A stretch of DNA of 39,573 nt, from the NCBI RefSeq assembly GCF_030151385.1, contig NZ_JASLDS010000004.1, forward strand, positions 1 to 39,573, given 5' to 3'. Below are positions 24,726 through 32,486 of this stretch, one piece after another (within the stretch, counting starts at the first letter, position 1; every line of letters begins with the position of its first letter). Below the pieces are notes generated by a model that made no database searches, was not told where the DNA came from, and saw nothing but the letters and a program-made list of their open reading frames with translations. Source of the stretch: Soonwooa sp. (GTDB lineage: Bacteria > Bacteroidota > Bacteroidia > Flavobacteriales > Weeksellaceae). The position numbers and the translations under genes were made by a program.

Positions 24726-24814
24726 TTTGTTGTTGTCTTGTTTGGATTTTAGATTTACTTCATTTCTGAGCAATCTAAAAACAGTTAGAATTAATTATTT
24801 ATTTATTCAGCAAC

Positions 24815-24849
24815 TAAAAGCCAACAGCGAGAAGCTATTGGCTAGGAGC
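24815..24849. repeat. degenerate 7-nt periodic array 4, with hairpin potential
   Basis: Five perfect-phase heptads of pattern NANNRGC (TAAAAGC, CAACAGC, GAGAAGC, TATTGGC, TAGGAGC) lie in the 127-nt rpsR-rplI spacer. Overlapping them, AGCCAACAGC (24819-24828) pairs with GCTATTGGCT (24834-24843), with one mismatch and a 5-nt loop. On the transcribed minus strand the hairpin is followed by TTTTAGTT, so partial attenuation of rplI is possible. Confidence 0.6.
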
Positions 24850-24852
24850 TTT

Positions 24853-25155
24853 TTATTTTAAAAGGTCTGCTACGTAAGGCATCAAAGCTAAGTGTCTAGC
24901 TCTTTTGATTGCTGCAGATACTTTTCTTTGATATTTAAGAGAAGTTCCTGTGTAACGTCTTGGTAAGATTTTACCTTGCTCGTTAACGAATTGTAATAAG
25001 AAATCAGCATCTTTATAATCTACATGCTTAATTCCGAATTTTTTGAATCTACAATATTTCTTTTCAGATTTTGTGTTGATATCAAGTGGTGTTAAGAATT
25101 TTACTTCAGATTCTCCACCAGCTGAGGCTTGTTTAGCCATATCATCTATTGCCAT
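24853..25155 (-). CDS. rpsR: 30S ribosomal protein S18
   Basis: The 100-residue S18 has the diagnostic core KYCRFKKFGIKHVDYKDADFL and the RNA-binding segment GKILPRRYTGTSLKYQRKV. It carries an N-terminal extension of about 20 residues (ASAGGESEVKFL), common in this phylum. S18 pairs with S6 on the central domain of 16S rRNA. Its gene follows rpsF after 26 nt and precedes rplI. The ATG at 25155 (MAIDDMAKQ) is taken; the Met at codon 6 is an alternative. Confidence 0.96.
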   Translation of the reverse strand: MAIDDMAKQASAGGESEVKFLTPLDINTKSEKKYCRFKKFGIKHVDYKDADFLLQFVNEQGKILPRRYTGTSLKYQRKVSAAIKRARHLALMPYVADLLK

Positions 25156-25181
25156 GTCTTTTTTGTTTTAAGGATTAATAA

Positions 25182-25523
25182 TTAAGCTTTAGCAGCTTTA
25201 ACTTTAGCTCTTCTAGTTACAGCGTAGTCAACAGCGTGCTTGTCCAATTTTGTAGTTAAATAACGGATAACTCTTTCGTCACGTTTGAAAGCTAATTCTA
25301 ACTCAGCTACAACATCACCTTCACCTTTAAATTCGATTAAAGTGTAGAATCCATTCTTTTTTAATTGGATAGGGTAAGCTAATTTCTTAAGACCCCATTT
25401 TTCTTTAGCAACGATTTCACAACCTTTTTCTTTTAAAAGGCCTTCAAATTTTTGCACTGCTTCCTCCACCTGTGCATCAGATAGAACGGGAGTTAAAATG
25501 AAAACAGTTTCGTAATTGTTCAT
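25182..25523 (-). CDS. rpsF: 30S ribosomal protein S6
   Basis: The 113-residue S6 has the ferredoxin-like fold sequence: MNNYETVFILTPVLSD, then EKWGLKKLAYPIQLKKNGFY, and FKRDERVIRYL. It forms a heterodimer with S18, encoded next. It is the first gene of the operon, with a candidate -7 site at 25565-25558 and a leader of about 30 nt. That leader is AT-rich and too short to show the S6:S18 autoregulatory RNA fold described in other bacteria. Confidence 0.96.
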   Translation of the reverse strand: MNNYETVFILTPVLSDAQVEEAVQKFEGLLKEKGCEIVAKEKWGLKKLAYPIQLKKNGFYTLIEFKGEGDVVAELELAFKRDERVIRYLTTKLDKHAVDYAVTRRAKVKAAKA

Positions 25524-25557
25524 AATGATTAATTAATTGGTTAATTATTTCGAGTTG

Positions 25558-25565
25558 CAAAGATA
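25558..25565 (-). promoter_or_regulatory. candidate -7 element of the rpsF operon
   Basis: TATCTTTG on the minus strand matches TAnnTTTG, 34 nt before the rpsF ATG and after the terminator of the preceding gene. No TTG at a standard distance was found. Confidence 0.45.
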
Positions 25566-25603
25566 TAATTATTTTTCTAATTACACATTAATTAAATAAA
25601 AAA

Positions 25604-25627
25604 AGCTGCTCCATTTCTGGAGCAGCT
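25604..25627 (-). terminator. intrinsic terminator after the larger GEVED gene
   Basis: AGCTGCTCCA (25604-25613) pairs perfectly with TGGAGCAGCT (25618-25627) around a 4-nt loop. On the minus strand it is followed by a long T run (A run at about 25597-25604). Confidence 0.93.
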
Positions 25628-25649
25628 CAATAGGTATTATTAAAATTGA

Positions 25650-28058
25650 TTATTTTTTGATAACCTTAATAGTTTCTGAACCATTTTCTGTTTCAACAAC
25701 TACTACATAAGAACCTGGCGTCATTCTAGCCATGTTAACTTCGTTAGCAGTGTTTTTAGCAGCTTGGTTAGTTACTAATTTGCCATTCATATCATAGATT
25801 TTGATAGATTTAGCATTAGAAGCGCTATTGATTTTTAATACATCAACAACTGGGTTAGGGAATACTTGTACTTTAGCTTTGCTAACATTGCTAACAGCCA
25901 AGTTGTTTGTTACATGTACTGTGTAATCTTCATATTCTCCGTAGCCTTCTGTCATACAAGGTCCGTCGTTATCTGGTCCTGCATTAACAAGAACACGCAT
26001 TCTATAGTTACCAGTAGGTACAGTCGTTGGAATCGTGATGTTTCCAGATGTTACAACACCAACACCACCTTCTCCGATTTGACCAATGTATTCTCCTGCA
26101 TCTTCGAATGAACCATTATTGTTGTAATCAATCCAAACGAATGCATGCTCCCACCATCCATCACCAACAGTGATTGAGATTGGATAAGTTTGTCCAGCAT
26201 TAACTTGTGCTGGTGCAACAGAGCTAGAGAAGTCAGAATATCCATTAGTACCACACTCAGAATCGTTATTGATTCCAGCAAATGTTACATTCGTAATAGT
26301 GTCATCATCTGTACAATCCATTTCCACTTCACAATAAGTTACAGGTGGAGTAGAGCCAATAACCTTGAGGGTGTAGTCTTCAGCTTGTCCAAAAGTGCTG
26401 CCTATCACACAAGGGTCAACATAAGGGTTTGTACCAAAAGTTTTCTTAATTCTTAATCTCGTATTTCCTTCTGCGGCATCAGCTGGAATTGGGATGCTAA
26501 TTGTTACATTTTTGCCATCTGCTCCTGTTGAGTTTTCCAAGGTACCTTCAACAACATAAGTTTCTTTTGTCGCATCAAATGTTCCGTCTTTGTTCCAGTC
26601 AGCAAATACAACAAATCTATTTTTGTAGTTTCCTCCAGTATAGCCCTCAAGTGTCATTGTATAGGTTTCACCTTTTTTAACTGTTGCAACCTTATTTAAG
26701 AATGCTTCGTGAGCTGGAGATGTTGTTGCAGCAGGTGAGCTATTTGTAAGATCAGCAAATGTTACTTTAGTGATTGGCTCAACATTAGTAAAGGCAAGTG
26801 GTCCGCAATATGGAGCAACTGGGTTGCTTCCAGTTGTTAGTTTGTATACAGGACAACTTGCAGCACTTGTACCATCAGTATTTACAGCTACTACTTTCCA
26901 GTAATATGTTGTGTCAAAGCTTGTGTTAGTAATGTTAACCGCAGTATTTGCTGTGTTTCCTATTTTTGCAATCGTTGCAGCATCTGTACCCCAATATACG
27001 TCGTAAGATACTGGTGCGCCGCCAGTTGTTGGTGCTGACCAAGATATTGGCGTTGTTACAGCAGGTACACCTGTTGCACCATCTGCTGGCGTTACAGTGG
27101 TTACGCAACCTGGAGGGTTTGCATTAAGCGTTTTGAAAGAGAATTCTGTACAACCGGTTGCAGAACCTACACTATTTTTAGGAACAACTTTCCAATAATA
27201 TGTGGTTAGTGGAGAAAGACCTGTTGCGGCAGCTGTTGTCCCAGTGAAGTTGCCTAAAAGCGTAGTTGGGTTAGGGCTGGTACCCAGATATACATCATAA
27301 CTACTTGCAGAGCCTCCAGTTGTTGAAGCTGTCCATGTTAAGTTTGGTGCTGGGTTTACAGCAACAGCTTGGTTACCATTGGTTGGTAGTGTTAATGTAG
27401 GGCATCCTGGTGCTTGTGTTTGTGCAGCTGAGCTAGTTACTTTGAAATCATCGACAGCAAATCCAAATTGATCGTTAGAAATACATTGTATAGCAATGTA
27501 GATTTTTTGACCAGCATATTGACTTAAGTCATAAGTGTATTTGTGCCAAGTAACATCTGCAGGTGAAGACACAGCGGTTGAGGTAATTGCTGTAAAGTTA
27601 GCAACATCTGTTCCTGTAGTTGAAACGTGAACTTTGAATTTCTCATCTCCATAAGTAGCATCACAAGATTTTCCCCAGAAACTTAGCTCTAATGTACCAG
27701 AGGTCATTTGGATTTGTGGGGAAATCATCCAGTCGTTATTGGTCGGTACTGTTGCAGCAAAACTTACCATCGCTTTGCTTCCAGTTCTTGCCGTCCAGTC
27801 AGATGTAGCGGATGGTGTCATTGGAGGTGTTGTAGTAGTTGAATTGAATACCTGGAACGATTTCTTAGCTCCAGTATTTGGAAATTGAACACCATTGAAT
27901 CCGTAGGTTGCAGATTGGTCAACATCTGTTAAGGTCCAGTTTCCAACATTCGCAATTGCGAAATCTGTGTAAGTCTCGAAGCTATCCTCGAAGATTACTG
28001 TTTGTGCTGAAGCGATTGCTCCCCATGCGACAAAACATGATAGTAGAACTTTCTTCAT
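25650..28058 (-). CDS. secreted adhesin-like protein: choice-of-anchor J, two FN3, two GEVED, T9SS tail
   Basis: The 802-residue precursor has a signal peptide (1-18, ASA/Q). A choice-of-anchor-J/cleaved-adhesin-type domain (about 20-212, with FEDSFETY, NDWMISPQI and FAVDDFKV) follows. Then come two fibronectin III-like repeats (about 215-312 and 315-410, each with TTYYWKVV and YDVY) and two GEVED domains (about 418-570 and 577-722, with FADWNKDGTFD, WIDYNNNGSFED, FGQAEDYT and YGEYEDYT). It ends in a type IX sorting domain (about 730-802, VQVFPNPVVDVLKI to KVIKK). The D-x-N-x-(D/N)-G repeats suggest calcium binding. It should be exported to the cell surface or medium. No catalytic residues are evident. 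A consensus promoter precedes it. Confidence 0.9.
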   Translation of the reverse strand: MKKVLLSCFVAWGAIASAQTVIFEDSFETYTDFAIANVGNWTLTDVDQSATYGFNGVQFPNTGAKKSFQVFNSTTTTPPMTPSATSDWTARTGSKAMVSFAATVPTNNDWMISPQIQMTSGTLELSFWGKSCDATYGDEKFKVHVSTTGTDVANFTAITSTAVSSPADVTWHKYTYDLSQYAGQKIYIAIQCISNDQFGFAVDDFKVTSSAAQTQAPGCPTLTLPTNGNQAVAVNPAPNLTWTASTTGGSASSYDVYLGTSPNPTTLLGNFTGTTAAATGLSPLTTYYWKVVPKNSVGSATGCTEFSFKTLNANPPGCVTTVTPADGATGVPAVTTPISWSAPTTGGAPVSYDVYWGTDAATIAKIGNTANTAVNITNTSFDTTYYWKVVAVNTDGTSAASCPVYKLTTGSNPVAPYCGPLAFTNVEPITKVTFADLTNSSPAATTSPAHEAFLNKVATVKKGETYTMTLEGYTGGNYKNRFVVFADWNKDGTFDATKETYVVEGTLENSTGADGKNVTISIPIPADAAEGNTRLRIKKTFGTNPYVDPCVIGSTFGQAEDYTLKVIGSTPPVTYCEVEMDCTDDDTITNVTFAGINNDSECGTNGYSDFSSSVAPAQVNAGQTYPISITVGDGWWEHAFVWIDYNNNGSFEDAGEYIGQIGEGGVGVVTSGNITIPTTVPTGNYRMRVLVNAGPDNDGPCMTEGYGEYEDYTVHVTNNLAVSNVSKAKVQVFPNPVVDVLKINSASNAKSIKIYDMNGKLVTNQAAKNTANEVNMARMTPGSYVVVVETENGSETIKVIKK

Positions 28059-28089
28059 AATAATTTTAATTTTTTGGTTTTGTGATTCT

Positions 28090-28119
28090 CAAATATATTA
28101 AAAAAAAATTAAAATGCAA
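28090..28119 (-). promoter_or_regulatory. consensus promoter of the larger GEVED gene
   Basis: On the minus strand, TTG (28119-28117), a 19-nt spacer and TATATTTG (28097-28090) fit the Flavobacterium consensus TTG-N17-23-TAnnTTTG. The start is 32 nt downstream of the -7 element. Confidence 0.7.
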
Positions 28120-28321
28120 ATATTTTGTTAAAGAATTGTAATATGATTGTTATTTTGTAATAAATATGGATGTTTTGTTGGTTTTATTTTTGTTTTCTTT
28201 TATTGTGTTAAGGATTTGTTAATTATTAATTTTTGAGGTTTTATCAGTATTGCGCCTGGTTTTTGGAGTTTAAATCATAGTTTTTGAATTTAATTATGTT
28301 TTCTCAAATTTGAATAAAAAA

Positions 28322-28348
28322 AGCGCTACCTCAATTTGAAGTAGCGCT
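28322..28348 (-). terminator. intrinsic terminator after the smaller GEVED gene
   Basis: AGCGCTAC (28322-28329) pairs with GTAGCGCT (28341-28348). The stem extends inward past one mismatch, and an A run on the plus strand (T run on the transcript) lies at its outer edge. Confidence 0.88.
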
Positions 28349-28371
28349 AATAGTTATTTGGAGTTAAAAGT

Positions 28372-30018
28372 TTACTTTTTGATCACCTTTATATTTTCAA
28401 CTCCTGATTCTGTCTTAAGACTAATGATATAATTTCCAGACTTCAGTTTAGAAAGATTTAATTCTGTTTTGTTAGAGTTAGGATCTTCGCTAGAAATCAA
28501 TTTTCCACTTAGGTCAAATACTTTAATGTTTTCAATTTTTGAATTTGCATTAATGCTTGCTATATCTTTAATTGGATTTGGATAAATTGATGCTTTGTTT
28601 TTCTGAACATCATTAACGGCAAGACTTCCTACATTAACTGTATAATCCTCTGCCTGACCAAATCTTCCGCCAATACAAGGATTTGTAAGATTTGGCATAT
28701 CTTCTCCATCGCTAGCTGTGTCGTTAATGATTTTCTTAACACGCATTCTGGTGTTACCTGGAAGTGCAGTTGGTGGTACAACAATATTCTGGGTGATAGT
28801 GATACCGTCGGTTCCTGTAGAGTTGATTAAATCATCATTAATCACATAGACTTCACCAGCGTCATCTAATTTGCCATTTTGATTCCAATCGAAAAACACA
28901 ACAAATTTGTTAGGGTAGTCTCCTCCTGTGTTTCCTCCAAGTTTAATCTTGTACGAATCACCAGCTTTTACATGGGCAACTTTGTTTAAGAATGCTTCAT
29001 GTGCACTGCCAGCTCCAAGTTCATCTGATGAAGTGTTCACCATGTCTGCAAGTTCTACATAGGTAATAGGTTCGATGCCGCTGAGTGGAATTCCAAAAAT
29101 TACGAAATCAAATGTTAATGGACCACAGTACGGATTAAATGGACTTGTCTCTGTTTTGAAGGATTGTACAGTACATCCTGTTGCTTCTCCAGCATCATTA
29201 ATTGGTCTTACAGACCAATAATAAGTTTTATTATATTCTAAATTAGTGAGACTAGTAGCTGTTCCTGTTGTATAGCCAATAAATTGTAGGTCAGTTGCGG
29301 ACGTGCCTAGGTAAAGATTATATGCGCTTACATTTTGCGATGATGGCGAAGCAGTCCAGCTAAAACTATTATTGCTTGTTGGTATGTTGTTTTGGTTATT
29401 GGTAGGCGTGAGAAGGTTAACACAATTTGGTAAAACTGGTGGGACAAAATCATTAACAACTTTAACATTGTCAACAGCAAGAATGTACTTGTCGTCAGAA
29501 TTATTAACAAATGCAAATCTAATGTTTTTTCCGAGATAAGCTGATAGATCTGCGTTTCTTGTCGTCCAACTTGCATTTTCAGAAGATTTGCTAAATAGTT
29601 CGATTGTAAAATCAGCGATAGTATTGCCTCCATTTGGAGAAAGCATCACTTTGTATCCATCAGGAAATTGAGGATCTTCTGCTTTAGCTTGCCAAACAAG
29701 AGTGGGTTTGCTGCCTGAAATTGCTACACTTGGAGAGATTAACCACTCATTTGCAACACCCACAGGATTGAACCAAGAAGTACTCATTGCAGCGTTGTTT
29801 CCTGGTGGTTCTTGGAACTCTCCATCTGGTCCCGAACGATCGGCAACACTCCATCCATTGATATGTGAAACTGGGCTGGCAGGTGTATTACCACTTGCAT
29901 GGATTACTGTCCAAGCGCTAATTCCTGGTCCATTACCATCAAAATCTTCTTGAAAAATTTGGCTGTAGCCTAATAGTGGAAGTGCACAGAAAGCTAGCTT
30001 TAGTAAATTTTTTGTCAT
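28372..30018 (-). CDS. secreted adhesin-like protein: choice-of-anchor J, FN3, GEVED, T9SS tail
   Basis: The 548-residue precursor is a shorter relative of the protein encoded next. It has a signal peptide (about 1-19, GYS/Q), a choice-of-anchor-J-like domain (about 20-190, FQEDFDGNGPGISAW and NEWLISPSV), one FN3-like domain (about 195-290, KTYYWSVRP), one GEVED domain (about 295-470, VFFDWNQNGKLDD and RFGQAEDYTVNV), and a type IX sorting tail (about 475-548, ASIYPNPIKDIASI to KVIKK). The two genes share AHEAFLNKVA, FGQAEDYT and the tail ending KVIKK, so they are paralogues differing by one FN3 and one GEVED module. Binding target unknown. Confidence 0.9.
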   Translation of the reverse strand: MTKNLLKLAFCALPLLGYSQIFQEDFDGNGPGISAWTVIHASGNTPASPVSHINGWSVADRSGPDGEFQEPPGNNAAMSTSWFNPVGVANEWLISPSVAISGSKPTLVWQAKAEDPQFPDGYKVMLSPNGGNTIADFTIELFSKSSENASWTTRNADLSAYLGKNIRFAFVNNSDDKYILAVDNVKVVNDFVPPVLPNCVNLLTPTNNQNNIPTSNNSFSWTASPSSQNVSAYNLYLGTSATDLQFIGYTTGTATSLTNLEYNKTYYWSVRPINDAGEATGCTVQSFKTETSPFNPYCGPLTFDFVIFGIPLSGIEPITYVELADMVNTSSDELGAGSAHEAFLNKVAHVKAGDSYKIKLGGNTGGDYPNKFVVFFDWNQNGKLDDAGEVYVINDDLINSTGTDGITITQNIVVPPTALPGNTRMRVKKIINDTASDGEDMPNLTNPCIGGRFGQAEDYTVNVGSLAVNDVQKNKASIYPNPIKDIASINANSKIENIKVFDLSGKLISSEDPNSNKTELNLSKLKSGNYIISLKTESGVENIKVIKK

Positions 30019-30046
30019 AACGTTTTAAATTGTTTTGGTTTGGTTT

Positions 30047-30054
30047 CAAAACTA
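30047..30054 (-). promoter_or_regulatory. candidate -7 element of the smaller GEVED gene
   Basis: TAGTTTTG on the minus strand matches TAnnTTTG, 28 nt before the start. The nearest TTG is only 13 nt further upstream, shorter than the consensus spacer. Confidence 0.35.
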
Positions 30055-30198
30055 TGAAAAAAATTTACAATTATATAATATTGCAGTTAAAATATTTTCA
30101 AAAATTATTTTTAAAAGTGTAAAATGTGTTTTTGAATGCCTTGTAAGCGAGGTTTTTTCTCTTAAAATTTTTAATTGTAGTATAAAATTAATTGTAAA

Positions 30199-31548
30199 TC
30201 AATCTTTACTTCTTAAATCTTTTAAAAATCCAATTTTAAGTTCTTCGTATAAAGAATGGCGACTTACCAAAATTGATGCGATTGAAGACATCATACCTGC
30301 AAGCATAAGATAAAAAATAAGTGAATGTCTGTCAGTCATTTCCAAAACGATAATCGCCGCAGTGAAGGGTGCTCGTGTAATTCCTGTCAGAAAAGCCACC
30401 ATGCCTGCAAGGATAACAACATTGGTTTCGTGTGGTGTTAAATGAATTAAACCCGAAATTACCGAACCTAAGCTAGCTCCCGCAGAAAGTGCGGGTGCGA
30501 AAATTCCGCCTGCGCCGCCAGATGTAAAGGCGAGGGCAGGTCCAATCATTCTGAGTAATGGCACGTACCAGTCTTCGTGTTTGTTATCAGTAAAAAGGAC
30601 GCGTTCCATGATTTCTTTACCAGAACCTAAAACTTCGCGATTGATAAAAAAAGCGATGCTTGCAATGATTAAGGCTGTTGAAACTAAGAAAATTATATTT
30701 GCCTTATTGGTTTTAAGTCTTTTTTTCCAAGCGCTAATTTTTAGCATGATCACAGAAAGTTGACTAGCGCATATTCCTGAAATACAAGCCACTAAAATCA
30801 CTGGAAAAATAACACTTAGTGAAATGTCGCTCGTTTTGGGGTAACCTAAATATAAGTAAGAACCAGCCAATGTTTGAGCGGTTAAACCTGCGATGATTAC
30901 AGCGGTAAATAATGCTGTTTTGAAGTAGTTTATATGTGTTTTGGTTAATTCCTCAACTGCAAATACAATTCCGCCCAAAGGTGTGTTGAATGCCGCAGCT
31001 AAACCTGCTGCTGCACCTGTCATAATCATATTTTTCTTAGAAATCTTTGGATACCAAGAGGGCAGGTATTCATTGACTTTTCTGAAAATAGAACCTGCAA
31101 TCTGGATTGTTGGTCCTTCGCGACCTACGGCACCACCGCCGATAACCAAAACGACTGAGGAAATAATTTTAAGAATGATGATTTTAATGCTTAGTAGATT
31201 TTTAATCTTTTTATGTTCTTTTGGATTCGCCATATCAATGGCTGCCATCACTTGCGGAATTCCCGATCCTTTGGAGTAGGGCGCAAATTCTTTAACCAGC
31301 CACCACGACAACACAAAACCAATTGGCGCGATAATGAAAATCATCCAGTCGTGCCAATTCATAATGAGTTCTAGTAGATGTTCTCCCCAAGCAAAAATTT
31401 TGGCATACATCACTGCGAAAAAACCAGTAATGACCGAACCTATCCAAAAAGGAATTGCTTGTAAAAGATTGTGTTTTAGTTGTTCATTTCGGATGTTGTC
31501 GAAAGAACGTTTTAACATGAGGCGAAGTGTCTCGAGCATCTTTTTCAT
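30199..31548 (-). CDS. CLC-family chloride transporter
   Basis: The 449-residue CLC protein has about a dozen membrane helices and the selectivity-filter motifs GSGIP (94-98), GREGP (142-146, gating E144) and GGIFAPAL near the C-terminal half. The residue aligned with the proton glutamate of the E. coli exchanger (VEE, E200) is Glu, which favours a 2Cl-/H+ antiporter over a channel. There are no C-terminal CBS domains. It starts three bases after the folP stop, so the two share a transcript. A link with folate synthesis is not obvious. A role in acid tolerance or charge balance is inference. Confidence 0.94.
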   Translation of the reverse strand: MKKMLETLRLMLKRSFDNIRNEQLKHNLLQAIPFWIGSVITGFFAVMYAKIFAWGEHLLELIMNWHDWMIFIIAPIGFVLSWWLVKEFAPYSKGSGIPQVMAAIDMANPKEHKKIKNLLSIKIIILKIISSVVLVIGGGAVGREGPTIQIAGSIFRKVNEYLPSWYPKISKKNMIMTGAAAGLAAAFNTPLGGIVFAVEELTKTHINYFKTALFTAVIIAGLTAQTLAGSYLYLGYPKTSDISLSVIFPVILVACISGICASQLSVIMLKISAWKKRLKTNKANIIFLVSTALIIASIAFFINREVLGSGKEIMERVLFTDNKHEDWYVPLLRMIGPALAFTSGGAGGIFAPALSAGASLGSVISGLIHLTPHETNVVILAGMVAFLTGITRAPFTAAIIVLEMTDRHSLIFYLMLAGMMSSIASILVSRHSLYEELKIGFLKDLRSKD

Positions 31549-31551
31549 GTT

Positions 31552-32385
31552 TTAAAATTTTAGCAATGCTGGTTCGTGGACTCTGAAAATTTTGGCACCT
31601 TTTTCGAAAAGTTGTTGGTGGATTTTTGCAACTTCTTCTTGAATTTCCAAAGGACTTTTTCCCAAGGGTTTGTAGATGAAAGATTTTCGCGAAATTCCAA
31701 TTAAAATAGGAAATTCTCCAAAACCGATGTATTCTAGCTCATTAATAATTTGTAGTTGATTGTCTTGTGTTTTGGAAAATCCAAAACCTGGATCAAGAAT
31801 AATATCCTTAATCCCAAGTTGATTAAGCTCGTTAACTTTTTTCGAAAAGAATTTATTTAATTCAATAATAATATCATCAGAATGTTCTTTGTGATGCATT
31901 TTGTCGTAATCGGAGTTGATGTGCATCAAAATGTATGGAAGTCCAGTTTTCGCAACTTCGTTTAACATTTGGTCATCAAATTGTCCTGCCGAAATATCAT
32001 TAACAATGTCGATGCCTTCGTTGTAACCGAACTTTACAACTTCGCCATAAAAAGTGTCCAATGAAATTAAAGCTTCGGGAAATTCTTTTTTAATTAAAGA
32101 GATAGTATTTCCAATTCTATTGATTTCTTCTTTAGCAGAAATATGTTCGGCGTTTGGTCGTGTTGATTGTGCACCGATATCGATAATGCTTGCATTATCT
32201 TTCAGAAGTTGTTCGGCTTGAAGTAATGCATTTTTTTCAGAATTAAATTTTCCACCATCAGAAAAAGAGTCTGGTGTCAGGTTGAGAATTCCCATAATCT
32301 TGGGCTGGCTCAAATCGATTAATCGGCCATTGCAATTGATACTGAATTGTTTATCTGCTGAGAACGCTGAATTGGAAAACTTCAT
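31552..32385 (-). CDS. folP: dihydropteroate synthase
   Basis: DHPS condenses 6-hydroxymethyl-dihydropterin pyrophosphate with p-aminobenzoate in folate synthesis and is the sulfonamide target. The 277-residue TIM-barrel enzyme has GILNLTPDSFSDGG (32-45), IDIGAQSTRPNA, DPGFGFSKT, the substrate-lysine motif GISRKSFIYKPLG, and the terminal RVHEP. It starts at 32385, just behind a minus-strand -7 match (32397-32390), and is divergent from the LRR gene. The CLC gene follows in the same operon. Confidence 0.96.
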   Translation of the reverse strand: MKFSNSAFSADKQFSINCNGRLIDLSQPKIMGILNLTPDSFSDGGKFNSEKNALLQAEQLLKDNASIIDIGAQSTRPNAEHISAKEEINRIGNTISLIKKEFPEALISLDTFYGEVVKFGYNEGIDIVNDISAGQFDDQMLNEVAKTGLPYILMHINSDYDKMHHKEHSDDIIIELNKFFSKKVNELNQLGIKDIILDPGFGFSKTQDNQLQIINELEYIGFGEFPILIGISRKSFIYKPLGKSPLEIQEEVAKIHQQLFEKGAKIFRVHEPALLKF

Positions 32386-32389
32386 TTCA

Positions 32390-32397
32390 CAAATTTA
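32390..32397 (-). promoter_or_regulatory. candidate -7 element of folP (leaderless)
   Basis: TAAATTTG on the minus strand matches TAnnTTTG. It ends four bases before the folP ATG, the same spacing as at the araC-like gene, so a leaderless transcript is predicted. A TTG lies 14 nt upstream, closer than consensus. Confidence 0.35.
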
Positions 32398-32435
32398 CAA
32401 TTTTAGATACTCAATTTTTCATTTTTAATAATTTT

Positions 32436-32464
32436 TTGAATTACAATTTTTAGAAGTATTTTTG
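32436..32464 (+). promoter_or_regulatory. consensus promoter of the LRR gene
   Basis: TTG at 32436-32438, an 18-nt spacer and TATTTTTG at 32457-32464 fit the Flavobacterium consensus. The predicted start near 32471 leaves a leader of about 16 nt before the ATG at 32487. Confidence 0.65.
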
Positions 32465-32486
32465 CGAAATATCAAATTTATAAACT

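Larger units (their letters stand above)
28059..28371. other. 313-nt non-coding spacer between the two GEVED genes
   Basis: Very AT-rich DNA. The parts I can assign are the promoter of the downstream gene (28090-28119) and the terminator of the upstream gene (28322-28348). Between them (about 28130-28310) I see only T-rich sequence, with no open frame or strong hairpin. Confidence 0.6.

Noticed and set aside
24726..24773. Upstream extension of rplI to the start at 24773
   Set aside because: The extra 16 residues do not resemble L9, whose N-terminus begins at MEIILKKDV.
30035..30313. A 92-codon plus-strand frame at the GEVED-CLC boundary
   Set aside because: It is low-complexity AT-rich sequence that runs antisense into the CLC gene; nothing supports it.
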